From: Bacteroidetes bacterium GWA2_40_15
Lineage (GTDB): Bacteria; Bacteroidota; Bacteroidia; Bacteroidales; VadinHA17
Direction of reading: 5' to 3'
Length of the DNA stretch: 46,863 nt
Assembly: GCA_001768195.1 (NCBI GenBank)
Contig: MENI01000062.1
Span: 873 to 47,735, forward strand
The translations under genes and the position numbers were made by a program. Below, in pieces: positions 43,291 through 46,863 of the stretch. The notes below the pieces were generated by a model. It was not told where the DNA came from. It was given only the letters and a program-made list of their open reading frames with translations, and did not search any database. The number at the start of each line of letters is the position of its first letter. Position 1 is the first letter of the stretch.

Positions 43291-44561
43291 AAAGATTACT
43301 GATTTTTCTGATTGCCGGTATACTGCTGGTAAACAATCACGCAACAGCTCAGCAGACAAACTGGAGCCACTTCAGGGGAAACAACCTCAACGGGATATCC
43401 GATTCGGAAAACCTTCCGGTTCAGTGGAATGAAGCACAAAATATTTTATGGAAAATACCCATTGCCGGTAAAGGGTGGTCCTCTCCTGTGGTTTGGGGCG
43501 AACAGGTGTGGTTAACCACCGCCTCCCCATATGGAAGAGAGATGTCCGGCATTTGTCTGAATTCAAAAACCGGCAGGGAGATCTTCAATATCAGACTATT
43601 TGAACTGGATAAAACGTATTCAAAGCATGATTTCAATACGTATGCCACACCAACTCCATGCATTGAGCAAGGATTCGTATATATCCATTTCGGTACTTCC
43701 GGAACAGCATGCCTCAGAACAACAGATGGTTCAGTGGTCTGGAAACGAACTGATCTTAACTGTGAGCACATACAGGGACCTGCTTCATCACCGGTAATAT
43801 ATAAAAATATGCTGATCCTTCATTTGGAAGGATCTGACATTCAATACATTGTGGCACTTGACAAAACCACCGGGAAAACTATCTGGAAAACAGACAGGCC
43901 TGCAGAGGTATATGATAAACTCAAACCCATTGGTAAAAAAGCCTACATAACTCCCATTATAATAAATGTAAAGGGAAGAGACCTGCTGATATCAAACGGT
44001 TCTGCTGCCTGCATTGCATATGATATTCTTACAGGCAAAGAGGTGTGGAGGGTTGTCCAGGGAGAAGACTCAACCATATCAATGCCGGTAACAGAAAATG
44101 GAATTGTATACTTCTACACCGGCTTCGTTACCCCTGGTGAAGGTGAACAGTATGCCGAATTGCTTGCCGTTGATCCGGCCGGTTCGGGTGATGTGACATC
44201 GACACATGTTAAATGGAGGTTCAAAGGAGCTGTTCTTCAGCTTCTTACACCTCTCATAAAGGATGGACTGATTTATACTGTGGACACTAAAAATAACCTG
44301 TTCTGTATTGATGCAGCTACAGGAAAACAGGTGTATACCAGGAGAATGACAGCCAAATATAACTCCTCCCCTGTTTATGCCGGAGGAAATATCTACTTTA
44401 CGTCGGTTCAGGGAGAAACAACTGTTATAAAAGAGGGAAGAAAACTTGAGATAGTATCCCGCAACAAGCTTACAGGGGAAATATATGCAACTCCTGCCAT
44501 AACAGGTAATAAACTGTTAATCAGAACTGCAACTGACATGTATTGTATTGGGATAAACTAA
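43287..44561 (+). CDS. exported PQQ-like beta-propeller protein
   Basis: 424 residues with a signal peptide (about 1-22, ending ATA). Repeating blades of the quinoprotein/BamB type: WSHFRGNNLNGISDSENLPV, ILWKIPIAGKGWSSPVVWG, SVVWKRTDL, TIWKTDRP and EVWRVVQGE, each with the W-x-x-x start and GxxV patterns. No haem site and no clear PQQ-ligand set is seen, so it is more likely a scaffold or binding protein than a dehydrogenase. Its ATG overlaps the apnO stop (ATGA), so it is translated together with a cytoplasmic apiose enzyme although it is exported. Role unknown. Confidence 0.85.
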   Translation: MKRLLIFLIAGILLVNNHATAQQTNWSHFRGNNLNGISDSENLPVQWNEAQNILWKIPIAGKGWSSPVVWGEQVWLTTASPYGREMSGICLNSKTGREIFNIRLFELDKTYSKHDFNTYATPTPCIEQGFVYIHFGTSGTACLRTTDGSVVWKRTDLNCEHIQGPASSPVIYKNMLILHLEGSDIQYIVALDKTTGKTIWKTDRPAEVYDKLKPIGKKAYITPIIINVKGRDLLISNGSAACIAYDILTGKEVWRVVQGEDSTISMPVTENGIVYFYTGFVTPGEGEQYAELLAVDPAGSGDVTSTHVKWRFKGAVLQLLTPLIKDGLIYTVDTKNNLFCIDAATGKQVYTRRMTAKYNSSPVYAGGNIYFTSVQGETTVIKEGRKLEIVSRNKLTGEIYATPAITGNKLLIRTATDMYCIGIN

Positions 44562-44701
44562 TCTGTATTCCGAAGTAAGAACAATTGAACAAACGAACTA
44601 AGAAATCAGAACTTCTTAATTCTCCTGTTTTGTGCGAAAGACACCCAAAATTAAGATAGAAAGACAAACCCAATTTAAGAACTTCCCATTACTGACATAA
44701 A

Positions 44702-44719
44702 TCCCGAGTTTGACAGTTA
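44702..44719 (+). repeat. IS left inverted repeat
   Basis: TCCCGAGTTTGACAGTTA, an exact inverse of 46560-46577. The match stops abruptly at both outer and inner edges, which fixes the element ends. Confidence 0.88.
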
Positions 44720-44750
44720 GATTTTTTAAGTATTTAATATAAAGCATATT

Positions 44751-44777
44751 AGTGCCGCAAAAAAAATTTGTGACACT
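44751..44777 (-). terminator. hairpin at the end of the transposase gene
   Basis: AGTGCCGCAAA and TTTGTGACACT pair around an A-run with two mismatches, overlapping the transposase stop codon. It could end transposase transcription or block read-through into the element from neighbouring genes. Confidence 0.4.
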
Positions 44778-46422
44778 ACATTTCTTCCTTTTTCAATATT
44801 TTTGGTGGGATCTTAATGCTTATCGCGTTTAAAAGCTTCATGGCATTTTCCGGGATATCAGTTCTCACCCAAATTGTCTGGTTCCTCATTTTTATCGGGA
44901 TAGCAAATACCTGATTGAGTTCCTTTAAACCTTGAACGGATGTTAATGGCCTGGGTTTAATACAATCTTTCTCAATAGCTTTTGAGTTAAGTAATTCGGC
45001 TTTCGCACGGAGATTTTTTGTCAGGTGTGCCTCACAAAGGTATGCAAGGAAACAGACCATGATGTGACCAATAATACGATCATCTGTCCAATGGAAAACG
45101 GGTCTGGTTTTGAATGTTCCTTTAAGTTCGCCGAAAGCGTCCTCTATCCGCCAGAGTTGTTTGTACTCTGAAATGATATGGGCAGCCGACATAGCCTCCT
45201 TTTTTACATTGGTAATTATGCCAAAGAACCCATCCTTTTTTCTCTCTTTTTCAATTGCCTGATGGTTAATCGCTGGCTTGTTGTTACTGCTGATACAAAC
45301 ATATTTTTTGTAATTGGTATTGCTGACAAAATCTTTAACGGTCACATTTTTTCTGGATAGCTTTATCCTGATTTTATCCAGTATTTCCTCTCTGGCTTTG
45401 TGATCCCTTTCTGCCCGGCTCTTTGACCACGTAACTATGTAGCGATCTTCATCTTTTTGGGTTTCATACCAGGCAAGTTCATCATTAACAAAAGAGAATC
45501 GATCGATGTCATAAAATTCATCCCGAATGATTTTTTTACTGGTTCCGATTTTGAACCCCACGATGAACTCACCACAATCTTTTCTCAAATATTTTAAGTT
45601 TTCAGTCGAAAATAGGCCCCGGTCAGCTACAAAAATAAAACGGTTGACAGTAAATTTTTTGCGCAGTTTTCTTACCATTCCTTCAAGGGTCTTGCCTTCA
45701 AAGGTATTACCCGGGTGAACTTCAAATCCAAGCGGGATACCTTCAGTGTCGGTCAGCAATCCCAAGACCACCTGGGTACAATCACTGCGCCTTTCCTTGC
45801 TGTAACCAAACCTTGGTAAATCCCCCAGGTCAGTCCGTGTACTCTCAAAACGAAGGGTTGTTAAATCGTAAAGAACAACATCAACCTGAACGTTGAACAG
45901 ATCTTTTCCATAATAAAAAAGTTGTTTTTCAATATCTTCCTTATGGGTGCTGAGTAAATCCAGACTCCTGTAAAAATGATGAAGTTCAATTTCGTTATCA
46001 AATAATCCGGGATAAAACCGATCCAGCATTCTATCCCAGAGACCAAGTTTGGAAATTGGTTCCATAAATCTTGATACCACCATTGAAAAAACAGCCCTTT
46101 CAAATTTAAACTGCAAACGATCATGTTTTTGAGCAATACCTGATAGTACATTACTGATACCCAATTGATCTGCCATATGTTGTAAAAGCAACAACGGACC
46201 ATACAGGTAGGCCTGGCTTATGTCAATTGATGAAGCCAGGTTCAGAGCGGTAACCCTATCGAGATGTTTATTAACAGCTTCTGCCAATTTTTGAAGTTTC
46301 CCCTCTTCGACCCGACCCAGGGAAAGCAGCACCCGCTGACGTACTTTCCCGTCACGGCGAAAGGACTCAACAAGATGATAATAAGCTTCACCACGACTGT
46401 TTTTTGTAATTCGGATATACAT
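44776..46422 (-). CDS. IS1634-family transposase (DDE)
   Basis: 548 residues, apparently intact. DDE residues: Asp186 in VVLYDLTTLRFES, Asp267 in FIFVADRGLFS and Glu427 in YKQLWRIEDAFGELKG, followed by Lys434 in the Y-R-E-K signature of the IS4 superfamily. The N-terminal segment YIRITKNSRGEAYYHLVES is typical of the IS1634 branch. Cuts and joins the 18-bp ends of the element at 44702-46577. A TATGTTTG box on the minus strand just upstream (46441-46448) may be its promoter. Confidence 0.93.
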   Translation of the reverse strand: MYIRITKNSRGEAYYHLVESFRRDGKVRQRVLLSLGRVEEGKLQKLAEAVNKHLDRVTALNLASSIDISQAYLYGPLLLLQHMADQLGISNVLSGIAQKHDRLQFKFERAVFSMVVSRFMEPISKLGLWDRMLDRFYPGLFDNEIELHHFYRSLDLLSTHKEDIEKQLFYYGKDLFNVQVDVVLYDLTTLRFESTRTDLGDLPRFGYSKERRSDCTQVVLGLLTDTEGIPLGFEVHPGNTFEGKTLEGMVRKLRKKFTVNRFIFVADRGLFSTENLKYLRKDCGEFIVGFKIGTSKKIIRDEFYDIDRFSFVNDELAWYETQKDEDRYIVTWSKSRAERDHKAREEILDKIRIKLSRKNVTVKDFVSNTNYKKYVCISSNNKPAINHQAIEKERKKDGFFGIITNVKKEAMSAAHIISEYKQLWRIEDAFGELKGTFKTRPVFHWTDDRIIGHIMVCFLAYLCEAHLTKNLRAKAELLNSKAIEKDCIKPRPLTSVQGLKELNQVFAIPIKMRNQTIWVRTDIPENAMKLLNAISIKIPPKILKKEEM

Positions 46423-46440
46423 GGTCTATTGTTTATGCAA

Positions 46441-46448
46441 CAAACATA
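46441..46448 (-). promoter_or_regulatory. possible -7 box of the transposase gene
   Basis: Minus-strand TATGTTTG fits TAnnTTTG, 18 bases before the ATG at 46422. The -33 region lacks a TTTG, as expected for a weakly expressed transposase. Confidence 0.4.
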
Positions 46449-46559
46449 TGTATAAATCCAATACATAATACTTATTAACTTAAAATTGTTCACTACATTT
46501 TCAAAAATCGGGAACAAGAATCACGATTTTATGCGGATCTCAGAAGCCCTAATCCAGTT

Positions 46560-46577
46560 TAACTGTCAAACTCGGGA
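46560..46577 (-). repeat. IS right inverted repeat
   Basis: TAACTGTCAAACTCGGGA, the perfect inverse of the left end at 44702-44719. Confidence 0.88.
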
Positions 46578-46768
46578 CTTGTTATTGAACTTGACGGAGA
46601 TTCCCACGGGGAATACCATAAAAACAGGAAGACGAAAACAGGGATAAATACATAGAGAGCTTAGGATCCACTGTATTAAGATTTGAAAACAGATTTGTAT
46701 TCCGGGAACCTGAATATTTAAAAAGTGAGATAAGGAAAGTTTTCGGTACAAGAAAAGAATCAATCTGA
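46578..46768 (+). pseudogene. DUF559 endonuclease-like fragment, truncated and frameshifted
   Basis: Starting at the IS boundary the frame reads LVIELDGDSHGEYHKN, the core of DUF559 (a very-short-patch-repair-like PD-(D/E)XK domain), then stops at 46656. A second frame continues with RDKYIESLGSTVLRFENRFV and ends in a natural-looking TGA at 46766-46768. One single-base indel near 46620-46645 would join them. The N-terminal half of the domain (usually about 50 residues ahead of VIELDG) is absent on both sides of the element. So the gene was first cut at the IS and has also decayed. Confidence 0.75.
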
Positions 46769-46836
46769 CAAACCAATCAACCCCCCCGGCCGCTATTAGC
46801 TCTTGTAATGCTTTGATTATCTTTGCACTGCGGCCA

Positions 46837-46857
46837 CCCCTCCTTCAAAAGGAGGGG
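46837..46857. repeat. hairpin CCCCTCCTT-CAA-AAGGAGGGG at window end
   Basis: A perfect 9-bp stem with a three-base loop, within a non-coding tail (46769-46863) that also has a run of seven C near 46782 and CGGCCGC. It resembles the C-run/G-run hairpins of the 38945-39070 element and is probably the edge of another dispersed repeat. Confidence 0.7.
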
Positions 46858-46863
46858 AAAGTA

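Larger units (their letters stand above)
44702..46577 (-). mobile_element. complete insertion sequence, IS1634-type
   Basis: 1876 bp bounded by perfect 18-bp inverted repeats (TCCCGAGTTTGACAGTTA at 44702-44719, its inverse at 46560-46577) enclosing one full-length transposase on the minus strand. Size and transposase fit the IS1634 branch of the IS4 superfamily. No target duplication is visible: the left flank ends ACATAAA and the right begins CTTGTTATTG. The right flank falls within a DUF559 coding remnant whose N-terminal half is not on the left flank. This suggests a deletion or recombination at the element rather than a simple insertion. Confidence 0.9.

Noticed and set aside
43287-44561. 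PQQ-dependent sugar dehydrogenase
   Set aside because: Blade repeats fit, but the length (424 residues) is short for quinoprotein dehydrogenases and no haem motif or clear PQQ ligand set is seen.
44562-44701. N-terminal half of the DUF559 gene left of the insertion sequence
   Set aside because: All three plus-strand frames were read for the expected stretch ahead of VIELDG; none fits and all hold stops.

Overview
The window looks like a Bacteroidota chromosome, probably an uncultured anaerobic or environmental Bacteroidales-type degrader of plant polysaccharide. This is inferred from: a TonB receptor with STN and carboxypeptidase-regulatory domains beside DUF4249 lipoproteins; a TTTG-N19-TAnnTTTG promoter; near absence of strong Shine-Dalgarno sites; many Tat-exported sugar isomerases and Gfo/Idh oxidoreductases; DUF4038/DUF5060 glycosidases; and intergenic spacers filled with short palindromic and octamer repeats. 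No rRNA or tRNA gene was seen.

Layout. (1) 1-7814, minus strand: one surface-uptake operon of a small exported protein, a TonB-dependent receptor, two tandem DUF4249 lipoproteins and an MG2/plug protein cut by the window edge. (2) 7934-17477, plus strand: a DoxX membrane/TIM-barrel fusion, a small DUF5808 protein, then a saccharification run of a GH78-like rhamnosidase, two DUF5060-type glycosidases, a ChbG-type deacetylase and a sugar isomerase. (3) 17495-25256: hexokinase, deoC, a GntR/UTRA regulator, a sugar porter, a Tat-exported isomerase, a 333-residue sugar transporter and ribokinase, which together look like pentose, deoxyribose or nucleoside use. (4) 25407-27876: an AAA/DUF234 ATPase with a clear promoter, then two broken genes (a GH28 pectinase with an internal deletion and a nucleoside-hydrolase-like fragment). 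(5) 27915-34452: GH9 glycosidase plus a helical-toroid lipoprotein on the minus strand, divergent from a Tat-exported Gfo/Idh plus isomerase pair. (6) 34479-44561: Ser-type sulfatase, D-apionate lactonase, a second 333-residue transporter, GH140-type apiosidase, a TIM-barrel protein that is a good candidate 3-oxo-isoapionate decarboxylase, D-apiose dehydrogenase, D-apionate oxidoisomerase and an exported beta-propeller. (7) 44702-46577: a complete IS1634-type element next to a truncated, frameshifted DUF559 gene, then repeats to the end.

The main result is region 6. An apiosidase, a likely apiose importer and the successive enzymes of the oxidative D-apiose route (ApsD, ApnL, ApnO and probably OiaC) lie within 9 kb, so the locus could take apiose from a polymer such as rhamnogalacturonan II or apiogalacturonan to L-erythrulose. 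The kinase and isomerases needed after L-erythrulose are not in the window. Product names rest on recognised motifs and remembered family sequences, not on database searches.
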